Positions 9,069-16,462 of a stretch of DNA of 64,000 bases are shown here, piece after piece; the stretch's first letter is position 1, and every line of letters starts with the position of its first letter. Origin of the DNA: Aquamicrobium lusatiense (lineage in GTDB: Bacteria > Pseudomonadota > Alphaproteobacteria > Rhizobiales > Rhizobiaceae). The notes under the pieces were generated by a model, which saw only the letters and a list, made by a program, of their open reading frames with translations, was not told the origin of the DNA and made no database searches. The position numbers were made by a program, and so were the translations under genes. The stretch is taken from contig NZ_JACHEU010000001.1 of NCBI RefSeq assembly GCF_014201615.1, positions 203,534 through 267,533 on the forward strand, written 5' to 3'.

Positions 9069-9478
9069 TAACCGTCGCAATTGTCGGCGACTTCGGCCTG
9101 CGAACTCGCCGTGATGCGGCCGTCGCCCACCGCGAAGGTTTCCTGCATCAGCATGCGGTTGTCGGGAAAATCGTAGCAGACCATGACGGTGGTGACGCCC
9201 TCATCCTGCTTCTCCACCCGGTGGCGGATGGAGGCGCCGGCAACGGCGTTCTCCCACTCATCCATGGAATCGAGAAATTCCTGCTTGTCCTGAATGACGT
9301 CGAGATCGTCGAGACTGATGCGGGCGTCGTCGGAGAGCAGTTCGGCGAGTGTGTCGCGGTCGGCCGTGAGCAGCGCGGCATACCAGCGCTCGATGACCTG
9401 ATTATCGGCTCGCGCGCCGCCGGCCGCAAGCAGAAGTGCCGCAGTCAACGCCAGCAGGGCCTTCTTCACAGAAGACAT
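9065..9478 (-). CDS. Exported NTF2/SnoaL-like domain protein
   Basis: A 137-residue protein with an N-terminal signal peptide (MSSVKKALLALTAALLLAAGGARA, cleavage likely after ARA). The mature domain starts DNQVIERWYAALLTADRDTLAELLSDDARI, the pattern of the NTF2-like/SnoaL fold with its helix and early acidic residues. It is probably periplasmic. The fold is used by polyketide cyclases, isomerases and non-enzymatic binders, so no reaction can be assigned. It lies on the same strand downstream of the carbonic anhydrase gene with a 47-base gap, so cotranscription is possible. Confidence 0.72.
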   Translation of the reverse strand: MSSVKKALLALTAALLLAAGGARADNQVIERWYAALLTADRDTLAELLSDDARISLDDLDVIQDKQEFLDSMDEWENAVAGASIRHRVEKQDEGVTTVMVCYDFPDNRMLMQETFAVGDGRITASSQAEVADNCDGY

Positions 9479-9525
9479 GGCCAGTTCCCCGAACGATCCT
9501 CTTCCCGCATCAAACGCGAAAGGGG

Positions 9526-10167
9526 TCAGCCAAGTTCCGGCCGCTCGAAATCGCCGGTTTCCTTGTTCATCACCCACAATTCGCCGGTGGAGATGTCGAA
9601 CCATGCGCCGTAGAGCGTCAGCCGGCCCTTGCTCTCCAAAATGTTCACGCACGGGAAAGTGCGCAGATTGGCAAGCGAATAGCGAATCGAGATGCGTTCC
9701 AGCGCCGTCTGCCGTTCGGAAGCCGTCATCAGCGTGCTGGACGCCACGGTTTCGGCAGCCGGGCCGATCATGCTCATCCACTTGCCGATGAAATCTCCGG
9801 GAGAAAGCGGCGCATTGTTGCTGAGGGCCGCCTTGATGCCGCCGCAACGACCATGGCCCATGACCACGATGTTCTTGACCTTCAGGCTCTGCACGGCGAA
9901 TTCGAGTGCTGCGGAGGTAGCGTGGAATTCTCCATCCGGCTCATAGGGCGGAACCAGATTGGCCACGTTGCGCAAAACGAACAGCTCGCCCGGTCCGCTG
10001 TCGAAGATGGTTTCGGGTGCGGAACGCGAGTCGCAGCAGGCGACGATCATCGTATCGGGATGCTGCCCCTCCCGCGCCAGTGAGACATATCGGCCGCTCT
10101 CGGAAGCGTAGCGGCCCTGCATGAAATTGCGGTAGCCGTTGAGGAGGTGTTCGGGCAGATGGGTCAT
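9526..10167 (-). CDS. Beta-class carbonic anhydrase
   Basis: A 213-residue zinc enzyme interconverting CO2 and bicarbonate. The zinc ligands are visible: C44 in CCDSR (44-48), and H105 and C108 in HGRCGG. D46 and R48 form the catalytic dyad of the beta class. It lacks a signal peptide, so it should be cytoplasmic, supplying bicarbonate for carboxylases. The purE/purK and argG genes in the window belong to bicarbonate- or CO2-linked pathways but are not in its operon. The start MTHLPEHLLNGYRNF agrees with the family; the SD is weak. Confidence 0.95.
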   Translation of the reverse strand: MTHLPEHLLNGYRNFMQGRYASESGRYVSLAREGQHPDTMIVACCDSRSAPETIFDSGPGELFVLRNVANLVPPYEPDGEFHATSAALEFAVQSLKVKNIVVMGHGRCGGIKAALSNNAPLSPGDFIGKWMSMIGPAAETVASSTLMTASERQTALERISIRYSLANLRTFPCVNILESKGRLTLYGAWFDISTGELWVMNKETGDFERPELG

Positions 10168-10237
10168 GGCCGGCGGTTGCTTTCCGTTGGGGATGGCGGA
10201 CAGCCTGTGTTGGCTGGGGCCGGTCTAACGGGAAAGA

Positions 10238-10272
10238 GGCCTGCCGATCAACGAAGAATCGCAACGCAGGCC
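10238..10272 (-). terminator. Possible weak terminator hairpin downstream of pdxY
   Basis: GGCCTGC (10238-10244) and GCAGGCC (10266-10272) form a seven-base-pair inverted repeat with a 21-base loop, 23 bases past the pdxY stop. On the minus strand it is followed by TCTTTCCC, a poor T tract. It is a weak candidate. Confidence 0.35.
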
Positions 10273-10295
10273 GAATAAAATGCTGACCGCCGGCG

Positions 10296-11162
10296 TTACA
10301 CGGCCTGCAATTGCCGCACCGAAACTTCCGTTTCTGGATGCCGGAGACTGTGGGCATCCGTCTCGATCTGCAACTCGTTGCTGCCGCGCTGCGCCGCTCT
10401 TTTCAGCACCTCATAGACCGAAGCCGTCGTTGCGTGCAGGGCCTCCTGCGCGGTATCGCCTCCAAGCACATGCGCCAGATAGAGCGAGGCCGTGAGGTCT
10501 CCGACACCGTTCGGCGGATTGCGCACCAGATCATGTTCGGCGAACATTTCCTGCTCGCCTTCAACCAGCAGATTGCCGACGCGACCGGCAATCGCGGCGG
10601 GTGAAGACGTCACCAGCATGGTGCGCGGTGGTGCGGCGCGCGCTGCCTGCGCCAGCGACGGCAGATCGGTCAGCTCGCGCCCGCTCATCCAAGCCAGTTC
10701 ATAGCGGTTGGGCGTTGCGATATCGGCAAGCGGCATGAGCTGGTCGCGCATCGCCTCGGCCACCGCCTGCGGCACATAGAGGCCGTCCAGATCGCCCATG
10801 ACCGGATCGCACACGTAAAGCGCGTCCGGATTGCGCTGCTTCACGGCACGCACCAGCGAAGCGACCGCATCGGCCTGCCGGTAATCGCCCAGAAAGCCGG
10901 ACAGCACACCCCTGACCTCACCCAGCCACTTCGAGCCCTCAAGGTCCCCGAGCAGGGCCGCGAACTGTTCAGGCGGCGCCACGATCTTCGTTCCCGGCCC
11001 GTGGCCCAGGTGCCAGGGCAGCATCACCGTCGGCACGGCCCACACCGGGAAACCCAGCGTCTCCAGCGCGAACACCGCCGCGCGGTTGCCCACGGTGCCA
11101 CGCGCCACATGGCTGGAAATGACGATGACGGCCGGTTTCGGCACGGGAAGATGCGGGGTCAT
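10296..11162 (-). CDS. pdxY: Pyridoxal kinase PdxY
   Basis: A 288-residue kinase of the ribokinase superfamily that phosphorylates pyridoxal in the vitamin B6 salvage pathway. The N-terminus VIVISSHVARGTVGNRAAVFALETLG and the internal CDPVMGD are family hallmarks. The anion-hole segment reads NGVGDLTAS, a common variant of the GTGD motif with the catalytic Asp kept. It is cytoplasmic. It starts three bases after the stop of a small membrane protein gene on the same strand, so the two form an operon. PLP feeds enzymes such as the class V aminotransferase near 19 kb. Confidence 0.92.
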   Translation of the reverse strand: MTPHLPVPKPAVIVISSHVARGTVGNRAAVFALETLGFPVWAVPTVMLPWHLGHGPGTKIVAPPEQFAALLGDLEGSKWLGEVRGVLSGFLGDYRQADAVASLVRAVKQRNPDALYVCDPVMGDLDGLYVPQAVAEAMRDQLMPLADIATPNRYELAWMSGRELTDLPSLAQAARAAPPRTMLVTSSPAAIAGRVGNLLVEGEQEMFAEHDLVRNPPNGVGDLTASLYLAHVLGGDTAQEALHATTASVYEVLKRAAQRGSNELQIETDAHSLRHPETEVSVRQLQAV

Positions 11163-11165
11163 GCT

Positions 11166-11423
11166 TTATCCGTTGCTGACAAGAAGGCGGAACAGCCACA
11201 CGGCCAGACCGATCATGATCACCATGCCCAGCACACGGCCAATGCGGGTGCCCCATGTTTCTATGCGATCGGACTGGTCGGCATCGACAGCCGTCAGATG
11301 ATCGTGCGCACGCTTCGATACGCGCGCGGCCAGCGAAGACTCGCCGGGGCCGGCCTCGCTTGCGATCCCTTTCAGGATGCGGCGCGATTCCTGTTCCCGC
11401 CTGTCATTCCTGTCTGCTGCCAT
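11166..11423 (-). CDS. Small membrane-anchored protein, function unknown
   Basis: An 85-residue protein. Its polar, charged N-terminal two thirds (NDRREQESRRILKG, RVSKRAHDHL) are followed by one C-terminal membrane helix (VLGMVIMIGLAVWLFRLL). The start at 11423 is chosen because AGGGA lies seven bases upstream; the frame is open to 11501. The layout suggests a tail-anchored inner-membrane protein with a cytoplasmic, possibly helical, domain. I do not recognise the family. The gene directly precedes pdxY and is divergent from the lemA operon. Confidence 0.65.
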   Translation of the reverse strand: MAADRNDRREQESRRILKGIASEAGPGESSLAARVSKRAHDHLTAVDADQSDRIETWGTRIGRVLGMVIMIGLAVWLFRLLVSNG

Positions 11424-11572
11424 AACGATATCCCTGACATGGGCCGTTCGTTCCGGAGCCATGATATCGGCTCTTCTTCGCCTATAACACGGCTGTCGCA
11501 CATGGCGGGCATTTTCTCCGCGTCTGTTTGTGCTATTTCTTGGTCCACCATCCGCAGCTGAGAGATCTGCCC

Positions 11573-12226
11573 ATGCCCGTTCAGTCCATCGCCGCCCGGC
11601 GCCCCGCCCTGCCTTTCGCGCTGCGCACCATGCCCGCGCTCCTGATCATGGCGCTGTTGCTGCCGCTTCTGGCCGGCTGCGGCTACAACACGATCCCCAC
11701 AGCGGAAGAAAACGCCAAGGCGGCATGGAGCGAAGTGCTCAACCAGTACCAGCGCCGTGCCGACCTCATCCCCAATCTGGTCGAGACCGTGAAGGGCTAC
11801 GCCAGCCACGAAAAGGACGTGCTGGAAGGCGTGGTCGAAGCGCGCGCCAAAGCCACGCAGGTGACCGTCACGCCCGAAACGCTGTCCGACCCCAATGCCT
11901 TCAAGGCGTTTCAGGAAAATCAGGCCGGCCTGACCAGCGCGCTGTCGCGACTGCTGGCCGTGGTGGAGAACTATCCCGACCTGAAGGCGAACCAGAATTT
12001 CCTTGCCCTGCAGGCCCAGCTTGAAGGCACCGAGAACCGCATCGCCGTCGCCCGCCGCGACTACATTCAGGCGGTGCGCGACTACAACCTCACCCTGCGC
12101 ACCTTCCCCTCGGTGATCTGGGCGACCCTGTGGTTCCGTTCCAACCAGCCATTCCAGAACTTCACCGTGGACGAGGACAAGATGCAGGCCCCGCAGGTGA
12201 ACTTCGGCACCGGTCAGGGCGGCTGA
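11573..12226 (+). CDS. lemA: LemA family lipoprotein
   Basis: A 217-residue protein with a lipoprotein signal peptide ending in the lipobox LLAGC (lipidated Cys at residue 36). The LemA domain follows (YNTIPTAEENAKAAWSEVLNQYQRRADLIPNLVETVKGYA), predicted to be a helical bundle. LemA proteins are widespread and of uncertain biochemical role. They are usually encoded with TPM-domain proteins, as here, which suggests a common envelope function. The start MPVQSIAARRP is chosen for the GAGAG upstream. It is the first gene of an operon with the two TPM genes at 12261 and 13116. Confidence 0.92.
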   Translation: MPVQSIAARRPALPFALRTMPALLIMALLLPLLAGCGYNTIPTAEENAKAAWSEVLNQYQRRADLIPNLVETVKGYASHEKDVLEGVVEARAKATQVTVTPETLSDPNAFKAFQENQAGLTSALSRLLAVVENYPDLKANQNFLALQAQLEGTENRIAVARRDYIQAVRDYNLTLRTFPSVIWATLWFRSNQPFQNFTVDEDKMQAPQVNFGTGQGG

Positions 12227-12260
12227 GCGTCCGCGCGCGCTGATCCGGCAAGGTGAATTG

Positions 12261-13115
12261 ATGACCCGGCACTGCCTCGCATCGGAGCGGGCCCCGCACC
12301 GTGGTTTCAGGAGGATGCTGGCCATCCTCCTGATCGGGCTGTTGCTGCCTGCCGTGGCGCTGGCCGCCGCCCTGCCCGCTCTCACCGGCCGCGTGGTCGA
12401 TCAGGCCGGCATGATCGATGCTGCCACCCGCATCCTGCTGGAACAGAAGCTGGCGGATTTCGAGAAGGAAGGATCGGACCAGATCGTCGTCGCGACGGTG
12501 GAAGACCTCGACGGAGAGGCCATCGAGCCCTATGCCAACCGGCTGTTCCGGGAGTGGAAGCTCGGGCAGGCCGGCGAGAACAACGGCGTCCTGCTGCTGA
12601 TTTCGCGCGATGACCGCAAGATGCGCATCGAAGTAGGCTACGGCCTCGAAGGTACGCTCACCGACCTGCACAGCCGGCTGATCATCGAAAACGATCTGGT
12701 GCCGGCATTCCGCGCCGGCGACTTTTCCGGCGGCATCGAAAAGGCCGTCGACGACATCATCATGGTGCTGCACGGCAATCCGGAGGAACTGGAGGCGCGC
12801 GGCAGGCGCAATCCCGCCAGCAGCAATGATATCGAGGACTGGATTCCGGTCCTGTTCATCACCATCTGGGCAATCCTGTTCTTCGGCGGCTTCGCCATGG
12901 CGATCCTGCCGCCCATCTTCGGCGAAAAGATCGGACCCGGCCGCTATCGCTGGCTCGGCATGGTCTTTGAGGTCAACCGCAGCAGCGGCTCTTCGCGCCG
13001 CTCGGGCGGTGGCGGCTGGTCATCCGGCGGAGGCGGTGGCTGGTCGTCCGGCGGAGGTGGTTTCTCGGGCGGCGGCGGCTCGTCCGGCGGCGGCGGCGCA
13101 TCTGGAGGCTGGTAG
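12261..13115 (+). CDS. TPM-domain membrane protein with glycine-serine tail (YgcG-like)
   Basis: A 284-residue protein. A signal peptide (MLAILLIGLLLPAVALAA) precedes a TPM domain (roughly residues 45-165: GRVVDQAGMIDAATRILLEQ, NGVLLLISRDDRKMRIEVGYG). One membrane helix follows (VLFITIWAILFFGGFAMAIL), then a low-complexity Gly/Ser/Trp tail of about 45 residues. The family topology is periplasmic TPM, one helix and a flexible tail. The ATG at 12261 has AAGGTG in front. TPM proteins have been linked to photosystem repair in plants and metal binding, but the bacterial role is open. It is immediately followed by a second TPM gene. Confidence 0.9.
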   Translation: MTRHCLASERAPHRGFRRMLAILLIGLLLPAVALAAALPALTGRVVDQAGMIDAATRILLEQKLADFEKEGSDQIVVATVEDLDGEAIEPYANRLFREWKLGQAGENNGVLLLISRDDRKMRIEVGYGLEGTLTDLHSRLIIENDLVPAFRAGDFSGGIEKAVDDIIMVLHGNPEELEARGRRNPASSNDIEDWIPVLFITIWAILFFGGFAMAILPPIFGEKIGPGRYRWLGMVFEVNRSSGSSRRSGGGGWSSGGGGGWSSGGGGFSGGGGSSGGGGASGGW

Positions 13116-13754
13116 ATGGCGACGAAACCCATAAGCGAAGCCGACCGCGAGCGTGTGGCTGCCGCCATTCGCGAGGCGGAGGCGAAAACCGACGGCGAAA
13201 TCTACTGCGTCGTCGCCCGCCAGAGCGACGGCTACTTCTTTCCCGCCGCCTGCATGGCGATGATCGGCATTCTGCTCGCCAGCCTCGCCGTCGCCTTCGT
13301 ATCCGAATACTGGTGGGTATCGATCCGCCTGCCGCATTTCATCCTCAAGCAGCTTGCCGCAGTGGCTGCCGTGCTGGGGCTGTTGTGGCTGGTGCCGGCG
13401 CTGCGCATCCATCTGGTGCCGTGGCAGATGCGCCACCGCGCGGCCCGCGACAATGCACGGCGTCAGTTTCTGGGACGCAATGTGCACCGCACTGCCGGCC
13501 GCACGGGCGTGCTGATCTTCGTTTCGCTGACTGAGCGCTATGCCGAGGTCATCGCGGATGTCGGCATCGGCAGCCGTGTCGATCCGCTTTTGTGGGAAGA
13601 CACGATCCGCGACCTGACCGCGCATGCGCGCCAGGACAAGCTGGCAGATGGCTTCGTTCAGGCCATCGGATCGGTCGGGGCCATTCTGGCGGAGCATTTT
13701 CCCCTCTCGCCCGGCAACGAAAACGAACTCGACGACCATCTGATCGAAATCTGA
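13116..13754 (+). CDS. Second TPM-domain membrane protein
   Basis: A 212-residue protein whose ATG follows the stop codon of the previous gene with no spacer (TAGATG). Residues 1-35 open the TPM domain ([32 protein letters not shown]). Two membrane helices follow ([22 protein letters not shown] and [19 protein letters not shown]), and the rest of the domain comes after them ([23 protein letters not shown]). There is no signal peptide. An insertion of helices inside a TPM domain is usual for this subgroup. It completes the lemA operon. Confidence 0.88.
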   Translation: MATKPISEADRERVAAAIREAEAKTDGEIYCVVARQSDGYFFPAACMAMIGILLASLAVAFVSEYWWVSIRLPHFILKQLAAVAAVLGLLWLVPALRIHLVPWQMRHRAARDNARRQFLGRNVHRTAGRTGVLIFVSLTERYAEVIADVGIGSRVDPLLWEDTIRDLTAHARQDKLADGFVQAIGSVGAILAEHFPLSPGNENELDDHLIEI

Positions 13755-13842
13755 CGGACAAGACTTCCTGTGCGCAACCCGGACAGGAAAACCGGCACGG
13801 CTCTTGCGCTCTGCCGCGCGCGGAGATTATGGTTAAGGAATT

Positions 13843-14349
13843 ATGAAGACCCTGGCCATCGACATCCGCAGAGCCGAACCGCGCGACGCAGTCGCAATAG
13901 CGAGCGTTCACCTTGAGGCATGGCAGGGCGCTTATGCCGGCATCATTCCTCACAAAGCCCTGACCTCGATGATCAACCGCCGCGGCAGCGACTGGTGGGC
14001 CAATGCCATCCGGCGCGCCGCTACGGTTCTCGTCGTCGAAATCGGCGGCGTCATCGCGGGCTATGCCACCATCGGGCGCAACCGTGCGCGCGAGCTTTCC
14101 CAGCAGGGCGAGATCTACGAGCTTTACCTGCGCCCTGAATATCAGGGCATCGGCCTTGGCAGCCGCCTGTTTGCCGAAGCGCGCCGCCGTCTGGCCGAAC
14201 ATGGCCTGAAAGGTCTCGTGGTCTGGGCGCTTGAAGAAAACGACAATGCTCTGGCCTTCTACGCCGGCGCCGGCGGCCGCGATGTCGCCGAAGGCGTCGA
14301 GATCTTCGAGCAGAAAGCCCTGAAGAAGGTCGCCTTCATCTGGGAGTGA
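13843..14349 (+). CDS. GNAT family N-acetyltransferase
   Basis: A 168-residue cytoplasmic acetyltransferase. The acetyl-CoA binding motif A is clear in YELYLRPEYQGIGLGSRLFAEARRR, and the C-terminal part NALAFYAGAGGRDVAEG is motif B. The acceptor is unknown. There is a possible upstream SD (TTAAGGAATT). It stands between the lemA operon and ppa on the same strand with no sign of cotranscription. Confidence 0.88.
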   Translation: MKTLAIDIRRAEPRDAVAIASVHLEAWQGAYAGIIPHKALTSMINRRGSDWWANAIRRAATVLVVEIGGVIAGYATIGRNRARELSQQGEIYELYLRPEYQGIGLGSRLFAEARRRLAEHGLKGLVVWALEENDNALAFYAGAGGRDVAEGVEIFEQKALKKVAFIWE

Positions 14350-14596
14350 CCTGCAGACGCTTCGCTTCCCGCCCCTGCTGAACGCTCGATTGCAACAGCC
14401 GGCGTCTTTTTCGGGATCAAATGTGCCATCGGTTCGTTCCGTCGCATTGCCTGTCGCGGCAAGCCCCGCTATTGCGACGCGCAGGACGTGATGCTGCGTC
14501 GTTTCAGGATGCAGTCTCTCCCTGATTTTCATCTTGTTCCCGCAACGACACCCGCCGGTGCCGTACCGGGAATTCTGCAAACCAAGAGGCCCAGAC

Positions 14597-15130
14597 ATGC
14601 GCATCGACGCCATATCGCCCGGAAACAACCCTCCGGAAGACGTCAACGTCATTATCGAGGTTCCGGTCGGCGGCGAGCCGATCAAGTACGAAATGGACAA
14701 GGAAGCCGGCACGCTGTTCGTCGACCGCTTCCTCTACACGCCGATGCGCTATCCCGGGAACTACGGCTTCGTGCCGCATACGCTGTCCGGCGACGGCGAT
14801 CCGGTCGACGTTCTGGTGTGCAATACCCGTGCGCTGGTACCGGGCTGCGTGATCAATGCACGCCCGATCGGCGTCCTTATCATGGAAGACAATGCCGGCC
14901 AGGATGAGAAGATCATCGCCGTGCCGTCTCCGCACATCACCAAGCGCTACGAAAACGTCCGCGACTACACCGATCTGCCGCAGATTTCGCTCGACCAGAT
15001 CGCGCACTTCTTCCAGCACTACAAGGATCTGGAACCCGGCAAGTGGGTGAAGATCGGCGGCTGGCACGGTGCGGACCGCGCCCGTCAGATGATCGTCGAA
15101 GGCCTCGAGCGCGCCCGCGCCTCGAAGTAA
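14597..15130 (+). CDS. ppa: Inorganic pyrophosphatase, family I
   Basis: A 177-residue cytoplasmic enzyme that hydrolyses pyrophosphate to drive biosynthesis. The family I signature DGDPVDV is at residues 66-72, with D66, D68 and D71 the metal ligands; the surrounding [11 protein letters not shown] stretch is also conserved. The start [17 protein letters not shown] fits the family and has AAGAGG upstream; the frame stays open 21 codons before it. The 247 bases upstream (14350-14596) hold no gene and presumably the promoter. A perfect stem-loop lies just beyond the stop. Confidence 0.97.
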   Translation: MRIDAISPGNNPPEDVNVIIEVPVGGEPIKYEMDKEAGTLFVDRFLYTPMRYPGNYGFVPHTLSGDGDPVDVLVCNTRALVPGCVINARPIGVLIMEDNAGQDEKIIAVPSPHITKRYENVRDYTDLPQISLDQIAHFFQHYKDLEPGKWVKIGGWHGADRARQMIVEGLERARASK

Positions 15131-15140
15131 GCTTTTTCAG

Positions 15141-15167
15141 CAGACCCTGTCACCGGGACAGGGTCTG
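15141..15167. terminator. Perfect stem-loop between ppa and the convergent DUF167 gene
   Basis: CAGACCCTGTC (15141-15151) pairs with GACAGGGTCTG (15157-15167) around the loop ACCGG, an 11-bp perfect stem. The stop codon of the minus-strand DUF167 gene (15150-15152) lies in the structure, and its last codons form one arm. No T tract follows on either strand, so it may work as a 3' end stabiliser or a U-poor terminator for both genes. Confidence 0.65.
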
Positions 15168-15467
15168 CTCCAGCTTCTGATGAAGCATCGGCGGCTCGCC
15201 GCTTATCCGCACCGTCTTGAGCCGCGCCGTTCCCCCCGCCACCACCTGCACCGTCGTCGCGGGCACGCCAAGGCTCTTTGCAACCAGCTTTTCCAGCGCC
15301 GTGTTGGCAGCTCCCTTTTCGGGCACCGCACGAACGCGCGCCTTGAGGTAAATCTTCCCGTCAGCTGAAGCTTCAACGCCGCCCAGCTCGTCCTTCGACG
15401 ATTTCGGCGTCAGCCGTACATAGAGGTCGAGCCCGTCGTCCCGAGGCCTGCAGGGCAGATCCACCAC
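15150..15467 (-). CDS. DUF167 (YggU) family protein
   Basis: A 105-residue protein of the DUF167/YggU family, recognised from LYVRLTPKSSKDELGG and VPEKGAANTALEKLVAKSLGV. It has a GTG start five bases after the yggT stop, with TAGGACAG as ribosome site. Known structures of the family are small alpha/beta folds without an assigned activity. The yggT-yggU pairing is common in proteobacteria. The 3' end forms one arm of a stem-loop shared with ppa. Confidence 0.88.
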   Translation of the reverse strand: MVDLPCRPRDDGLDLYVRLTPKSSKDELGGVEASADGKIYLKARVRAVPEKGAANTALEKLVAKSLGVPATTVQVVAGGTARLKTVRISGEPPMLHQKLEQTLSR

Positions 15468-15472
15468 CTGTC

Positions 15473-15763
15473 CTACAGGAACAGCGGCGCCACGCTCATC
15501 AGCAGGAACTGGCGGACGAAGAACAGGACCAGCAGCAGGATGATCGGCGAGATGTCGATGCCGCCAAGGTCCGGCATGAAACGGCGGATCGGCCGCAGCG
15601 CCGGCTCGGTCAGCCTAAACAGCATGTTGCCGATGGTTCCGACGAACTGGTTGCGCGGATTGACGACGTTGAACGCATAGAGCCAGGAGAAGATGGCCGA
15701 GGCGATGATGATCCACCAGTAGAGGTCAAGCGCCAGGACGATAGTCTGGATAAGGGCGATCAT
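15473..15763 (-). CDS. YggT family membrane protein
   Basis: A 96-residue inner-membrane protein with two long hydrophobic helices ([24 protein letters not shown] and [18 protein letters not shown]) and the family motif [38 protein letters not shown]. The start is chosen for family length and the GGAGA upstream; the frame runs open to 15886. YggT proteins have been linked to osmotic shock tolerance and cell-division-associated processes, but the role is not settled. First gene of the yggT-yggU pair. Confidence 0.9.
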   Translation of the reverse strand: MIALIQTIVLALDLYWWIIIASAIFSWLYAFNVVNPRNQFVGTIGNMLFRLTEPALRPIRRFMPDLGGIDISPIILLLVLFFVRQFLLMSVAPLFL

Positions 15764-15905
15764 GCGGGTCTCCGATTGTTGACGACATGTAGCCATTGCG
15801 GCCCGGACCGGCAAGTCCTGCATGGCCTCAGCCTTGCGATCGAAAACACAAAATTGCACGCTTGACAGTTTTCGCCCGCCGCACATAAATGCGCCATCCT
15901 GCTGA

Positions 15906-15981
<76 letters not shown>

Positions 15982-16081
15982 AACTTCCCTGATGCCGGGC
16001 CGTTGCGGATCAGCTTCTTCCTGCCGGCTTTATGTCATGACAATGCTTGAGTGATGCGGCTCCTGTCGCTATACCGGCTTC

Positions 16082-16267
16082 ATGACGGGTCAAGAAAAAT
16101 CTCAGCTGCAGAACCTTTCTAAGATGCTGCGCAAGGAGCAGGCAGCTCTGCTGCTGGAAGCAGCCAGAAACAAAGCACTGCCAAGCAACAGCACCATTCA
16201 GCGCGTTGCCTATCTGGAACTCAATATCGCCGCCATCGAGAATACGATCGCCGATCCCGTCGGCTGA
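16082..16267 (+). CDS. Small hypothetical protein, 61 residues
   Basis: A 61-residue, mostly helical, charged protein (KSQLQNLSKMLRKEQAALLL, then TIQRVAYLELNIAAIENTIAD). It has no signal peptide, membrane segment or cysteine. Codon use is like the neighbours and the heptad-like leucine spacing suggests a short coiled coil. The SD is weak. It lies 100 bases after tRNA-Ala and about 195 bases before the GGDEF-EAL gene. No family is recognised, so the call rests on composition alone. Confidence 0.5.
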   Translation: MTGQEKSQLQNLSKMLRKEQAALLLEAARNKALPSNSTIQRVAYLELNIAAIENTIADPVG

Positions 16268-16462
16268 TGACGAAGCTGCCGCCGATATCTGCACGATCTT
16301 CAGATTGAGCGAGCAACAGCTGAGACCCGCGTCGTTTACCCTAACAGAATAAATCGCACGATTTCCCCATAAACCGGATTTTCACTCCGCATGATGGCTT
16401 GCCGTGATGGCGGGTGAAAGCGTTAATGCGTTCTTCAACCTGCTACCGTATCAGACGGCGGG

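Noticed and set aside
12989..13112. Possible CRISPR or minisatellite in the GGC-rich stretch
   Set aside because: The repetition comes from Gly/Ser codons of the TPM tail; no spacers or regular repeat-spacer units exist, and no cas genes are present.
12944..13168. Proline-rich minus-strand frame opposite the TPM tail
   Set aside because: It is only the antisense reading of the Gly/Ser-rich tail codons.
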